Assembly (NCBI GenBank): GCA_905480235.1
Contig: CAJQPP010000047.1
Coordinates: 19,808-83,807, forward strand
Length of the DNA stretch: 64,000 nucleotides
DNA from: an uncultured Pirellulaceae bacterium
Lineage (GTDB): Bacteria; Planctomycetota; Planctomycetia; Pirellulales; Pirellulaceae
Direction: 5' to 3'
Shown: positions 1 to 9,200 of the stretch, one piece after another
How positions within the stretch are numbered: the stretch's first letter is position 1
Layout: the number at the start of each line of letters is the position of its first letter
Notes under the pieces: model-generated
What the model was told of the DNA's origin: nothing
Seen by the model: only the letters and a program-made list of their open reading frames with translations
Database searches by the model: none
Program-made: the position numbers and the translations under genes

Positions 1-368
1 AGTTGCTGATAAAGTTGTTTCGAGGACTGCAGCATGGCATTCCTACCCACAGCCGACTCCATCATGGCCTGCTGATTACAACGGCGTCCAAATTTCCAGA
101 ACCAGCTCAGCGAATCCGCAGAAAGCCGAGGCTTGATCGCAAAGGTCGAATTGCGTTTGAACATCTCCTTGAGTGTGGCGGTCACTTGACCGGGCCGCGT
201 CAAAGGAAGGGCGTGACTGGGCGACACATATCCACAATTACCGTGAGAGCAAGCAGCGCCAAAGTCACCGCGATCGACGACCGTTACCTGGCATCCTGCT
301 TGGGTGAGGTTCCAGGCGCACATCGCTCCAATCACACCTCCGCCTATCACAATGACCCGATCGCTCAT
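1..368 (-). CDS. D-amino-acid (D-hydroxyproline) dehydrogenase, FAD-dependent, N-terminal part
   Basis: Only the first ~122 residues lie in the window; the gene continues past the left edge. It opens at once with a Rossmann FAD-binding motif (VIGGGVIGAMCAWNL), then an acidic strand end (VVDRGDF) and a segment SHGNCGYVSPSHALPL typical of DadA-type D-amino-acid dehydrogenases. The start ATG at 368 overlaps the stop of the upstream epimerase gene by four bases (ATGA), which indicates co-transcription and translational coupling. With the epimerase, the DapA-type protein and the aldehyde dehydrogenase nearby, the likely substrate is cis-4-hydroxy-D-proline, oxidised to 1-pyrroline-4-hydroxy-2-carboxylate. 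The family call is strong; the substrate is inferred from context. It could instead act on another D-amino acid. Confidence 0.85.
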   Translation of the reverse strand, partial: MSDRVIVIGGGVIGAMCAWNLTQAGCQVTVVDRGDFGAACSHGNCGYVSPSHALPLTRPGQVTATLKEMFKRNSTFAIKPRLSADSLSWFWKFGRRCNQQAMMESAVGRNAMLQSSKQLYQQ

Positions 369-1306
369 ATCTGGATTCCCATGCAAAACGGATCGTTGGG
401 GTCAAGAATTAGGCTGGACTCACCGCAAACATAGGCTTGTCCCCGCAGCGTGGGAATGATTTTTTCATCGCTGCTTTTTTTGTAACGGCATTCGAAAACA
501 CTGCCGATGATACTCTCCTGCCGCCAAATTTCGCCTTCGCCCAAAATACCATCGGCGGCTAAACAGGCCAGCTTGGCACTTGTTCCTGTGCCGCAAGGTG
601 AACGATCGTATTCACCTCCTGGGCAAAGCACAAAGTTCTTGCTTTGGTTGGCCGGATCAACAGCCGGTCCATAGAGTTCGATATGATCAATTTCTTCTTG
701 GTCTGGACCCCGCACCCCTTGTTGTTTGAGGGCGTCGCGGATTTGTTTGGTGACCCGCAGCAGGTGATCGGTATTATCGGGTTCTAGCTTTTCCGATGAA
801 TTTTTTACGAGAAAGAACCAGTTTCCGCCCCAAGCAATATCGCCGGTTACCAAACCGTAATCGGGTACATCAATTTGGATGTTAGCGTGCGTTCGATAAC
901 TCGCCACGTTTTGGATGGTCACGTGGTTGTTGTCCGCCAAATCGATTTCCACGAGCCCCACTGGAGTTTCGATGGTGTGGGGCCCTAACTCAATGTGACC
1001 GAGGTGTTGCAGCGTCGCGATAAATCCGATGGTGCCATGCCCGCACATGCCCAAAAATCCGGCCGTATCAAAGAAAATCACGCCCGCCGAACAACGGGCG
1101 TCAAACGGCTTACACAGCAGGCCACCTATTAACACGTCCGAACCTCGGGGTTCGTCAACCACAGCGCGACGAATATCGTCGAATCGCTCGGCGAAAATAC
1201 GCCGCCGCTCCATTAATGGGCCATCGCCAAGGTCGGGGCCGCCGGCAATGATGATACGAGTTGGTTCGCCTCCCGTGTGGGAATCGATGACTTGAATTCG
1301 CTGCAT
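365..1306 (-). CDS. 4-hydroxyproline 2-epimerase (proline racemase family)
   Basis: A 313-residue proline racemase-family enzyme that should interconvert trans-4-hydroxy-L-proline and cis-4-hydroxy-D-proline in the cytoplasm. Both catalytic cysteines are present: C88 in GMCGHG and C238 in SPCGTGTSA. Having both argues for an epimerase or racemase and against the trans-3-hydroxyproline dehydratase branch, where the first Cys is replaced by Thr. The start is placed at MQRIQVIDSHTGGEPT (1306) because family members begin there; a longer frame to 1366 adds 20 residues without similarity. The stop overlaps the start of the FAD dehydrogenase gene. Family assignment is secure; hydroxyproline rather than proline follows from the neighbouring pathway genes. 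Confidence 0.9.
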   Translation of the reverse strand: MQRIQVIDSHTGGEPTRIIIAGGPDLGDGPLMERRRIFAERFDDIRRAVVDEPRGSDVLIGGLLCKPFDARCSAGVIFFDTAGFLGMCGHGTIGFIATLQHLGHIELGPHTIETPVGLVEIDLADNNHVTIQNVASYRTHANIQIDVPDYGLVTGDIAWGGNWFFLVKNSSEKLEPDNTDHLLRVTKQIRDALKQQGVRGPDQEEIDHIELYGPAVDPANQSKNFVLCPGGEYDRSPCGTGTSAKLACLAADGILGEGEIWRQESIIGSVFECRYKKSSDEKIIPTLRGQAYVCGESSLILDPNDPFCMGIQI

Positions 1307-1527
1307 AGTTGAATCGTCGGGCGTCAGGATTGCAGTGAGCGGATAATGAAGTAATTTGTGTAGCACGCCAGTTTATTAAACGGCAGGGTCGGTCGCTACT
1401 GCCATCCATCGCGATGCTATGCTGTGACGGTCTCCAAGCACATCCATAAATCGATTTCGTTCGCCAAGCAAAGCGTGAATCAGATCGATTCCGAGAATAT
1501 TTAACTACAAATTAAAGGAATAAAGCG
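1307..1527. promoter_or_regulatory. Divergent intergenic region of the hydroxyproline genes
   Basis: This 221-base gap separates the minus-strand epimerase-dehydrogenase genes from the plus-strand aldehyde dehydrogenase gene, so it must carry promoters for both directions. It is AT-rich near the plus-strand gene and ends in a good ribosome binding site (AAAGGAA, about 1514-1520). No operator repeat is clear by eye and no regulator gene is seen next to it. Confidence 0.4.
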
Positions 1528-3120
1528 ATGTCCATGCACAAGGTTTTGATCGGCGGCCAATGGCGAGAATCAGAGAATACCGGTTCATTTCAGGCGGAGG
1601 ATCCTCAATCGGCAACTCTTATTGCTGAAGCGTACCCTGTTAGCAGTTGGCAGGAATGCGAAACCGTGCTGGATGCCGCCGTCACGGCATGGGAGACCAT
1701 GCGTGGCTTACCCGCTGAGCAGATTGCAAGTTTTTTAGAGTGCTTTGCGGATCGGATCGAATCCCGCTCGGCCGAAATTTGCGAACTGGCGTCTCGCGAA
1801 ACGGCGTTGCCAGTCGAACCGCGCCTGGCATCTGGCGAGTTGCCAAGAACGACCGGACAGCTTCGACAAGCCGCTCAGGCAGCCCGCAGCTACAGCTGGT
1901 GCCAACCGACCATTGATTCGGCCACGAATATTCGTTCCATGTTGGGTTCCATCGGGCCGGTGGCCGTTTTCGGGCCCAATAATTTTCCGTTGGCTTTCGG
2001 CAGTATTTCCGGCGGTGACTTCGCAGCCGCCATGGCGGCCGGAAACCCCGTTATTGCAAAAGCCAATTCCATGCATCCGGGAACGACGCGGTTGTTAGCT
2101 GAAGAAGCACAGGCCGCCGCAGACCAAACCGGGATGCCGGCCGGCACGGTCCAAATGATCTACCGCATGTCGCACGCTGATGGAGAACGACTGGCAGGCG
2201 ATCCGCGATTAGCGGCCATCGGATACACCGGAGCTCGCCAAGCAGGATTGAAATTGAAAGCCGCCGCGGATGCTGTTGGCAAACCCATTTATTTGGAGCT
2301 GTCGTCGGTGAACCCCGTGGTGCTGTTGGACGGTGCTTTGGCGGAACGAAACGCAGAAATTGCCAGCGAATTGACGGGCAGCTGTTTGATGGGAACGGGG
2401 CAGTTTTGTACCAACCCCGGATTGATTCTGTTGCCTGCCGGCGAACACGGAAATGCCTTTCGAGACGACTTAGCCAGTAAGTTTTCCGCAGCAGGAGTGG
2501 GGACACTGTTGTCTCAATCGGGTCAACAGGGTCTGGCCGCGGCCATTGAAACGTTAGTTGCTGCGGGTGCCAAAATTGTTTGCGGTGGAGATCTGGGCGG
2601 TGGCACTGGCTACAGCTATGCGAATACCGTGTTAGAAGTGTCGGGCAGCGCATTTTTAGCGCAACCCGATAAGCTACAGACCGAGGCGTTTGGAAACGCT
2701 ACTTTGTTGGTCAGATTCGAGAACGCTGAACAGGCTGCCGACATTATCAAGCATATGGAAGGCAACCTAACCGGTTGTTTCTACACGGCCACAGATGGCT
2801 CGGATGACGGCATGTACGACAGTCTGGTACCGCACCTACGGCAAAAAGTCGGTCGTTTACTCAATGACAAAATGCCGACGGGCGTAGCGGTTTGTTCGGC
2901 CATGAATCACGGCGGTCCCTTTCCGGCAACCGGCCACCCCGGTTTTACCGCGGTTGGAATACCGGGATCATTAATGCGGTTCGGTATGCTGCAGTCTTTT
3001 GACAACATTCGGCCACACCGGTTACCGGAAGTGCTACGCGATGAGAATCCGGGCCATGTTTGGCGGTTGGTGGATGGTTGCTGGTCGCAAGAAAGCCTGC
3101 ACGCGGATGCGGTAGCATGA
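1528..3120 (+). CDS. Alpha-ketoglutarate semialdehyde dehydrogenase (2,5-dioxopentanoate dehydrogenase)
   Basis: A 530-residue aldehyde dehydrogenase of the alpha-ketoglutarate semialdehyde type, which oxidises 2,5-dioxopentanoate to 2-oxoglutarate, the last step of hydroxyproline and pentose catabolism. Visible motifs are the Asn-bearing FGPNNFPLAF (148-157), cofactor-site Lys in NPVIAKANSMHPGTT (K178), general base E257 in YLELSSVNP and nucleophile C294 in GTGQFCTNPG. The NSMHPGTT and SSVNP signatures are typical of this subgroup rather than of betaine or succinate semialdehyde dehydrogenases. An AAAGGAA ribosome site precedes the ATG. It is divergent from the epimerase gene and convergent with the DapA-type gene. 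The substrate is supported by family and by neighbours. Confidence 0.87.
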   Translation: MSMHKVLIGGQWRESENTGSFQAEDPQSATLIAEAYPVSSWQECETVLDAAVTAWETMRGLPAEQIASFLECFADRIESRSAEICELASRETALPVEPRLASGELPRTTGQLRQAAQAARSYSWCQPTIDSATNIRSMLGSIGPVAVFGPNNFPLAFGSISGGDFAAAMAAGNPVIAKANSMHPGTTRLLAEEAQAAADQTGMPAGTVQMIYRMSHADGERLAGDPRLAAIGYTGARQAGLKLKAAADAVGKPIYLELSSVNPVVLLDGALAERNAEIASELTGSCLMGTGQFCTNPGLILLPAGEHGNAFRDDLASKFSAAGVGTLLSQSGQQGLAAAIETLVAAGAKIVCGGDLGGGTGYSYANTVLEVSGSAFLAQPDKLQTEAFGNATLLVRFENAEQAADIIKHMEGNLTGCFYTATDGSDDGMYDSLVPHLRQKVGRLLNDKMPTGVAVCSAMNHGGPFPATGHPGFTAVGIPGSLMRFGMLQSFDNIRPHRLPEVLRDENPGHVWRLVDGCWSQESLHADAVA

Positions 3121-3151
3121 CATCTTGCTGATCCGCCGATTGAGAAGCGTG

Positions 3152-3183
3152 GCGATCACCAAGCGTCGTAGCCTGGTGATCGC
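3152..3183. terminator. Perfect hairpin between convergent genes
   Basis: A 10-bp perfect stem (GCGATCACCA / TGGTGATCGC) with a 12-base loop lies between the stops of the aldehyde dehydrogenase (plus) and the DapA-type gene (minus). There is no T-run on either side, so it is either a bidirectional 3'-end-forming or RNA-stabilising hairpin, or a non-canonical terminator. Confidence 0.5.
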
Positions 3184-3226
3184 TGGACTCTCATTTCCCC
3201 GGCGTTATTTTAACCGCCCGCCAGAA

Positions 3227-4198
3227 TCAAACCGCGGCCGTTTCGGTTTGCAATCCAGAATATTCTTTACCCGGCCAGCTCGCCCACCAGGTGCGGAACA
3301 GTTGATATTGGGATTCGACGAAACTGCGTTGGCTATCGCTCAGGCAGTCGGCTTCATTAAAATGGACTTCGTATTCGAGGTCACCATTCAGTACCAAGAG
3401 GTACTTGTAGACGAGCACTAAATCGGGTCCTTCGTCAAACGTTGACAGGACCATCAAGGCTTCTTCCAGTTGTTTGGCTAAGCCACGTGCTTGGACATCG
3501 CCGGCGGCCGCTTTTTCGCACAGATCTACCAGGCACAATACCTCGTTTGGCAAGGCATTGCCAATGCCGGTGATGGCGCCTTTTGCACCGCAGTTCACGT
3601 AGCCGTGGAACACTTGGGTATCCACACCGACCATCAGTGTTAAATCAGGATTGGCTCCAGTGATATGCTCGGCGGCATAGCTCAATGATTGGCTGCCTCC
3701 AAATTCTTTGAAGCCAACCAGATTGGAGAACTCTTGGCGTAGATCAAAAAAGAGATCAGCGCGAGTTTCGAATCCGTAATAGGGACTGTTGTAAATCACA
3801 GCGGGTACATGGGGCGCGGCTCCCAGAATGGCGGCAAAATGATCGCGTTGAGCCTGCGGCGATGTGCCACGGGACAAGACACGGGGAATGACCATCAATC
3901 CCTTGGCACCCACGGCGCCCGCATGGGCGCTGTGTTCCACAGCGGAACGCGTATTGACGGCGCCGGTTCCAACCACGACCGGTACGCCTGATTCGCAAAG
4001 TCGTTGTACGCCTTCCATACGCCAAGCGTCACTCAACAAGGGCCAACCGCCCATCGATCCGCAATAGACGACCCCGTTCATTCCGGATGCCATCAGTTGC
4101 TTGCCTTTTTCGATTAACGCATCGAAATTAGGTGTGCGATCAGCGTGACAGGGGGTCATCAGGGCAGGGATACAGCCACTGAAAATTTGCGTGTCCAT
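3227..4198 (-). CDS. DapA-family lyase/deaminase, probable 1-pyrroline-4-hydroxy-2-carboxylate deaminase
   Basis: A 323-residue class I aldolase-fold protein of the dihydrodipicolinate synthase / N-acetylneuraminate lyase family. The Schiff-base Lys is K164 (VGFKEFGG) and the conserved Tyr is Y136 (VIYNSPYYG). Family members of this type in hydroxyproline clusters deaminate 1-pyrroline-4-hydroxy-2-carboxylate to alpha-ketoglutarate semialdehyde, the substrate of the enzyme encoded at 1528-3120. The usual dihydrodipicolinate synthase GTTGE loop reads YCGSMGGWP here, which argues against lysine synthesis. It is transcribed toward the aldehyde dehydrogenase. The specific reaction is inferred from context; the family is clear. 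Confidence 0.82.
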   Translation of the reverse strand: MDTQIFSGCIPALMTPCHADRTPNFDALIEKGKQLMASGMNGVVYCGSMGGWPLLSDAWRMEGVQRLCESGVPVVVGTGAVNTRSAVEHSAHAGAVGAKGLMVIPRVLSRGTSPQAQRDHFAAILGAAPHVPAVIYNSPYYGFETRADLFFDLRQEFSNLVGFKEFGGSQSLSYAAEHITGANPDLTLMVGVDTQVFHGYVNCGAKGAITGIGNALPNEVLCLVDLCEKAAAGDVQARGLAKQLEEALMVLSTFDEGPDLVLVYKYLLVLNGDLEYEVHFNEADCLSDSQRSFVESQYQLFRTWWASWPGKEYSGLQTETAAV

Positions 4199-4372
4199 TT
4201 TTGGCGTTACTCGAGTTACTCAATTGGCAGGGGATTTAAGGCATTACATCGACCTATTGTATCGAGACGACGTGGACTCTCAAGACAAACAAAATTCGCT
4301 GAACATGCTTGGCGACCGAAGACTGTGACGATATCGGCCGCACGGCCGGCCTGAATCCTCTGAGAGGCGATA

Positions 4373-4651
4373 TTACCGCTGCTTTTTCACCCAGGCCGCA
4401 AACTTGGATATCTGTGGGTGATCGCGGAGTAATTCCAAAGCGTGAAAATGCCGCCCTAGCTCTTTTTCTGAAGGGATAAAACGGTGCACGGCTTGATGAC
4501 AATCTCGGCAAAGTTCCACAGTCTGCTGCATTTTTTCCCGGCTAAAGGTCTTCTTAAACCACTTGTTGCGGTGACAGGCCCGTGGAATGAGGTGGTGTTG
4601 GGTCGTCCCACGCCTCAAAAAACGTTGGCAGATTTGGCAGGCAGCAGGCAT
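4373..4651 (-). CDS. Small HNH endonuclease-like protein
   Basis: A 92-residue protein that seems to be a complete compact HNH domain. It shows a zinc knuckle C5-x2-C8, the HHLIPR motif around H19-H20, and a second knuckle C48-x2-C51-H52 with H56, followed by a helical tail (ELLRDHPQISKFAAWVKKQ). Similar short HNH proteins occur in many bacteria as single genes of unknown role. It stands alone between the DapA-type gene and the DUF1501 gene on the same strand, 93 bases after the start of the latter. Nuclease activity is inferred from the motif and the biological role is unknown. Confidence 0.75.
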   Translation of the reverse strand: MPAACQICQRFLRRGTTQHHLIPRACHRNKWFKKTFSREKMQQTVELCRDCHQAVHRFIPSEKELGRHFHALELLRDHPQISKFAAWVKKQR

Positions 4652-4744
4652 CGAGGCGTCACTTCAGCAGTATGCGATAAATCGTCCGCGCAGACTTTTG
4701 GGAACGGACGAGTTTGGGGGACCAGAGTACGTTGGCAAATGGGA

Positions 4745-6223
4745 TCATGCAAACAGCGCATGTACGGGGCTTGCCTTGACCAATTCACGCGGTTGATTCA
4801 AGTGGTTCATCACCATGGTTTCGGGGTGGATACCAAATGCATGATAGATGGTGGCCAGCAATTCCGCGGGATGAACGGGGTTTTCGATAGGGGCGGAAGC
4901 CGTTTCATCTGATTGGCCGTGTACGTAACCGCGTTTGGTTCCCGCACCGGCAACCAGACCGGTGTAACAATAGGGCCAGTGGTCACGGCCGTCATCCGAA
5001 TTGTTATTGCCAGAAGTGCTAACTCCGCGCTGAGGACTACGGCCAAACTCACCCACTGCAACTAACATGGTCTCATCCAGCATGCCACGCTGATCGAGAT
5101 CTTGAATTAAACCGCTGAGGCCTTGGTCAAACATTGGAGCTGACTGGTTTTTCATGCGTTTGCTCAAATCCACGTGTTGATCCCAGCTGTGATTGTCGCT
5201 ATTGGCGACTTTTGGCCAAACCACCTCGACGACCCGGGTACCGGCTTCGACCAGACGACGCGCCAGCAAACAACTGTCACCAAATGTATTTCGTCCATAA
5301 AGTTCGCGCGTTGATTCCGTTTCATCGCCAATTTGAAACGCCTGCCGAGCCTGACCGGATACGACGAGATCAAGTGCCTGCTGATAATGTCGATCCAGTT
5401 CGAACGACTCTACTGCCTTGTCGATTGCGGGCATCTGTTGATTAACCAGGTCACGTAATTTTGCGCGACGTCGCAAACGGACGGAGAACATCTCCGGCGG
5501 CAGTTGTAGGTCGTCAATTTTGATGCGATTCATCTTGTCCATATCCAAATCGCCGCCTTGTGGGAAAAGCGTATAGGGGTCAAAGGCTTTTCCGAGGAAC
5601 CCGGCAGCACCACCCTTGCCAACGACATTGCTCTCCTGCAGCGGTCGGGGCAGCATGACAAACGGCAACATGGGTACCTCGACGGGTTTCATCTTGATGA
5701 TATGCGATCCGAAATTGGGAAAGTCTTTGGGAGAAGGAGGTTCCAATTGTCCGGACGCACTGACCTTGTCCGTCGTATACCCTGTCATCATCTGATAGAT
5801 GGCTGCCGTGTGGTTAAATAACCCAACCGGCGTGTAACTCATCGATCGAATGAGCGTAAAGCGATCATTCAGTTGAGCCAGTTGCGGCAAGTTTTCCGTA
5901 AATTTAATGCCCGGGATTTTGGTCGAAATCGGTTTGAAAACACTCTTAACATTGTCCGGGACATTTTCCTTGGGATCCCAAAGATCAAGATGGCTGGGTC
6001 CACCCTGCAAGTAGACCATGATGATACTTTTGGCGCGATTCCAGCCGGGTGCATCACCGTTTAAAAAGGCAGACGAAGCTGCCGTGGCAGATTTCAGTTT
6101 TAACAGGGTGCCCAATGACAGGCCCATCAGGCCGCTGCTGCCGACGCGTAAAATGTCGCGGCGCGATACTTTCAATTCCCGGTCACAGAGATCTTTACCA
6201 GGTTGTCCTACAATTCGAAACAT
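4745..6223 (-). CDS. DUF1501 family exported protein
   Basis: A 492-residue DUF1501 protein, a family with an alkaline phosphatase/sulfatase-like fold that is greatly expanded in Planctomycetota. The N-terminus carries a Tat-like segment ([19 protein letters not shown]), so export is likely. Family hallmarks include [15 protein letters not shown] near residue 73, GEFGRSP near 390 and the [17 protein letters not shown] stretch. It lies 68 bases downstream of the giant cytochrome/DUF1549 gene on the same strand, the usual pairing for this family. Its substrate is not known; a role in degrading modified polysaccharides has been suggested for such loci, but nothing in the sequence shows this. Confidence 0.9.
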   Translation of the reverse strand: MFRIVGQPGKDLCDRELKVSRRDILRVGSSGLMGLSLGTLLKLKSATAASSAFLNGDAPGWNRAKSIIMVYLQGGPSHLDLWDPKENVPDNVKSVFKPISTKIPGIKFTENLPQLAQLNDRFTLIRSMSYTPVGLFNHTAAIYQMMTGYTTDKVSASGQLEPPSPKDFPNFGSHIIKMKPVEVPMLPFVMLPRPLQESNVVGKGGAAGFLGKAFDPYTLFPQGGDLDMDKMNRIKIDDLQLPPEMFSVRLRRRAKLRDLVNQQMPAIDKAVESFELDRHYQQALDLVVSGQARQAFQIGDETESTRELYGRNTFGDSCLLARRLVEAGTRVVEVVWPKVANSDNHSWDQHVDLSKRMKNQSAPMFDQGLSGLIQDLDQRGMLDETMLVAVGEFGRSPQRGVSTSGNNNSDDGRDHWPYCYTGLVAGAGTKRGYVHGQSDETASAPIENPVHPAELLATIYHAFGIHPETMVMNHLNQPRELVKASPVHALFA

Positions 6224-6291
6224 TGTTTCGCCTTTTGTCTAATGGAAATGTCTTGTATCCCGTGAGGGCCCGTGGAAAAGGTATCTACCTG

Positions 6292-9200
6292 CTAATGGTT
6301 AAACAGAAACGCAGGGCTGTTGATTAAAGCCCATGCCAAATCCTGCGCCGCGGTTAACCGTGAATTGGAAAGCTGTGCGCGGCTCATTGCCACGTCCTTG
6401 TTCAATTGCACGAGCAACGAATCTTCCGGGAGGGGTTGGCTGACCCGCGCTAATTTTTCGCGCAGGCGTTTGATTTCTGGTTCAACGACCAAAGGTACCT
6501 TGGCTTGATTGTGTGCGACTTCCAATTCTCGAAAGCTGGAATCGCTTTTGCGAAAGGCAGCCAGTAATTGCTCGTTAACTACAGCGTTTCGTTGCTCCGG
6601 TGCCTTGGCCAATTCGTTGACTAAAAATTCTGCCAAGCCCAACCCTATGGCATGGTTTCGACTGAGCGAGATTCGAAAGCGCCCAATCTGATGGTTGGCA
6701 TCGTGGTTTTGGTGCAGTTTGAACCGCAAGCGAGTGCCGTCGGCGTAGCCAATCGGTGATTTCAACTGGAATGTGGCCCAATTGGTTTTCCCCACGTGTC
6801 CAGCGAGAGCCCACCCGTTGGCGGTGGCAAGATTTCCGTCAAAAGTCTCTCCAATTAAATAGGAAGGCTGTTCGAAGTTGGCCACGGCCGATTCGATTTC
6901 GACTTTCTGCCATTGATCTGGTTGGTCTGGGTGCGCTACTTCAATTTCGAATTCGGACAGGACGAGATTCCCGTGATCGGCCAAGCCAGGCCCGTTCCGC
7001 TGCAGAGATTTATGAGTGATCAATTCCAGCCGCACCGTGGATATGCTGGTCAGGTCCGTTTGCGAAAGGAGGCTGTACACATCGACGCCGGATTTACGTT
7101 GTAGCAAAATGCTGCGGTCTTCGAGTACCGAGAAAGGTCTGCCAGTTGTGGTTTCGAATTTGGATACCGCGACCGGGTACCAATGCACGGACGAGCGTTG
7201 TTGATCTAACCAGGTATCCAAGCCTTGCCGACTATCGGAGTATTGATCGAGTGCTAAACGGGTGGCGGCGATCGCTTTTTCCCGCGCGGCCTCTTTTTTT
7301 ACCAGATCGGGATTTAGCTGCTGAATGCTTGAATTCAGTTCCTGCGTCGCTGCGGCAATCGATGCCGCGCGGTCTTTTTCAAGTTGCGGCAAGCGGCTGG
7401 TGACTTCTGTCTGCCGTGCATTTCGCTGACCCGTCAATTTTTCATGATCGGTATCCAATGTTGAGAAAGTCGCCAGTGTTTGGTTAATCTCCTTCTCAGT
7501 GGCCGTACGGTTGAGAATTCGCATATAGATTTTGCTGACTAAATTACGGTCATCGGGTTCCCCTGTGACCAGTTTTGCCAATTCATTTTGGGGGTCGTCG
7601 ATGGCTCGAGAAATGTCAGGTCCGCTGACAAGTGCGAGCACGCTACCCAGTTGAAGTTCGCTGGAACGCTCGCACTCACAAACACTTTCTCTGGCGGGTC
7701 GGCCGAGCGTGGAAAGAAAACCGCTGGGTAACCTTGCGCCGCTGTCAGGCAACGCCGCAGCACGTGTTCCCGCCGGTACCCCCGGTATTTTTAGGGCACT
7801 GCCGGTCACAAAGTGAATGGAATCGAACAAGACCTCGGCGGGCAGTCGACGAGCCATGGCATGCGAATAATTGACGGCATCGTCAGCATTGAATTCGTTG
7901 GTGGCAATCGATAACTGATAGGTTCGGGAATTGCAAATAAGACGCAAGATATGCTGAGCGTCAAAACCACTGTCGATAAATTCTGTGCGCAAATATTCCA
8001 GTAATTTAGGGTTGGTTGGTGGATTACCCGCCCGGATATCGTCAAGGGGTTCGATCAAACCCGCCCCTAATAAGTAACCCCACAGTCGATTCACATAACT
8101 GGACGCAAAATAAGGATTGTCTGGCGAGGTAATCCAGGACGCCAATTGGGCCCGTCGCGGCGCATTGGCATTTACCTCAAAATCACAATCAAAAGGAAAC
8201 GCGGGCGAGGCTATTTCACCAGTGCGATCATGAGTAATGTCTCCGCTGTCTCCGTCAGCGATGATTTCGTAAAGCGGTTTAGCGCCCTCGACGGCAGTAC
8301 CCCCGATGCGTTGATCACCACTGGCCGGGTCCGTTTTCAGCGATACCTGAGCAAAATAGGCGGCCGTCTCAAAGTACTGATCTTGGGTCCACCTTTCGAA
8401 AGGATGGTCATGGCACTTGTTGCAGTTGAATCGCGTCGCCAAAAATAAATGCGTCGTGTTTTCCATTGTATCGACAGGTGATCGATGGATTTTATAATAC
8501 GAGGCTGCCGGATTTTCACGATTCGAACCTGTGGCTGTGAGAATATCGTAAGTGAATTGATCGTAAGGACGATTATCACGCACTTGCTCGCGGATCCAGT
8601 TTCGAAAATCTTTGGCCCCGGCCGTCCCGAGGTATTTTCTGTTGACCTGTAACAAGTCGGCCCATTTGTTGGCCCAATGTTCGACGAAGGAATCGCTGCC
8701 TATCAACTCGTCGATTAAACGGGCGCGTTTCTGCTGGGTGGGTGCGGTTTCAGCAACGAATTTTTGAACCTCCGCTGGAGATGGCGGAAGGCCTGTTAAA
8801 TCAAGATACAGGCGACGAATAAACTCGTGGTCTTCACAAATTTCCGAAGGTTGAATTTTCATGCGTTGCCATTTCTCAGCAACCAACCGGTCGATTTCAG
8901 ACCATGTCTCTGGTTCTACCCACACAAACCCATCGCGTTTGCCCATGACCGTTAAAGTGGTGGCCGTAAATGCGCCTTCGTAGCGACCGAGGACAGGCGT
9001 TTCACCTCGTCTCAAAGCACGTACCGAAGAACCGTTGAGGATTTCGGCGGTCTCCATGCCACCCATTTCTATGAAACCTTCTTGCGTGACATCCCGTGTC
9101 GTGCCGTCCGACCAAGTTGCTACCAGTCGCATTTGTTGAATGTCACCCGCCTCGTTGAGGACAGGATTTTTAGGTATCAGTTCAACACTGACGACGCGGG

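Noticed and set aside
3..434. 143-residue open frame on the plus strand at the left edge
   Set aside because: It is antisense to the FAD dehydrogenase and the end of the epimerase gene, which both match well-known families; the plus-strand product has no motif.
2051..2653. 200-residue minus-strand open frame
   Set aside because: It is the antisense shadow of the aldehyde dehydrogenase gene, whose catalytic motifs are intact on the plus strand.
4484..4912. 142-residue plus-strand open frame
   Set aside because: It is antisense to the HNH and DUF1501 genes, both of which show clear family motifs in the minus frame.
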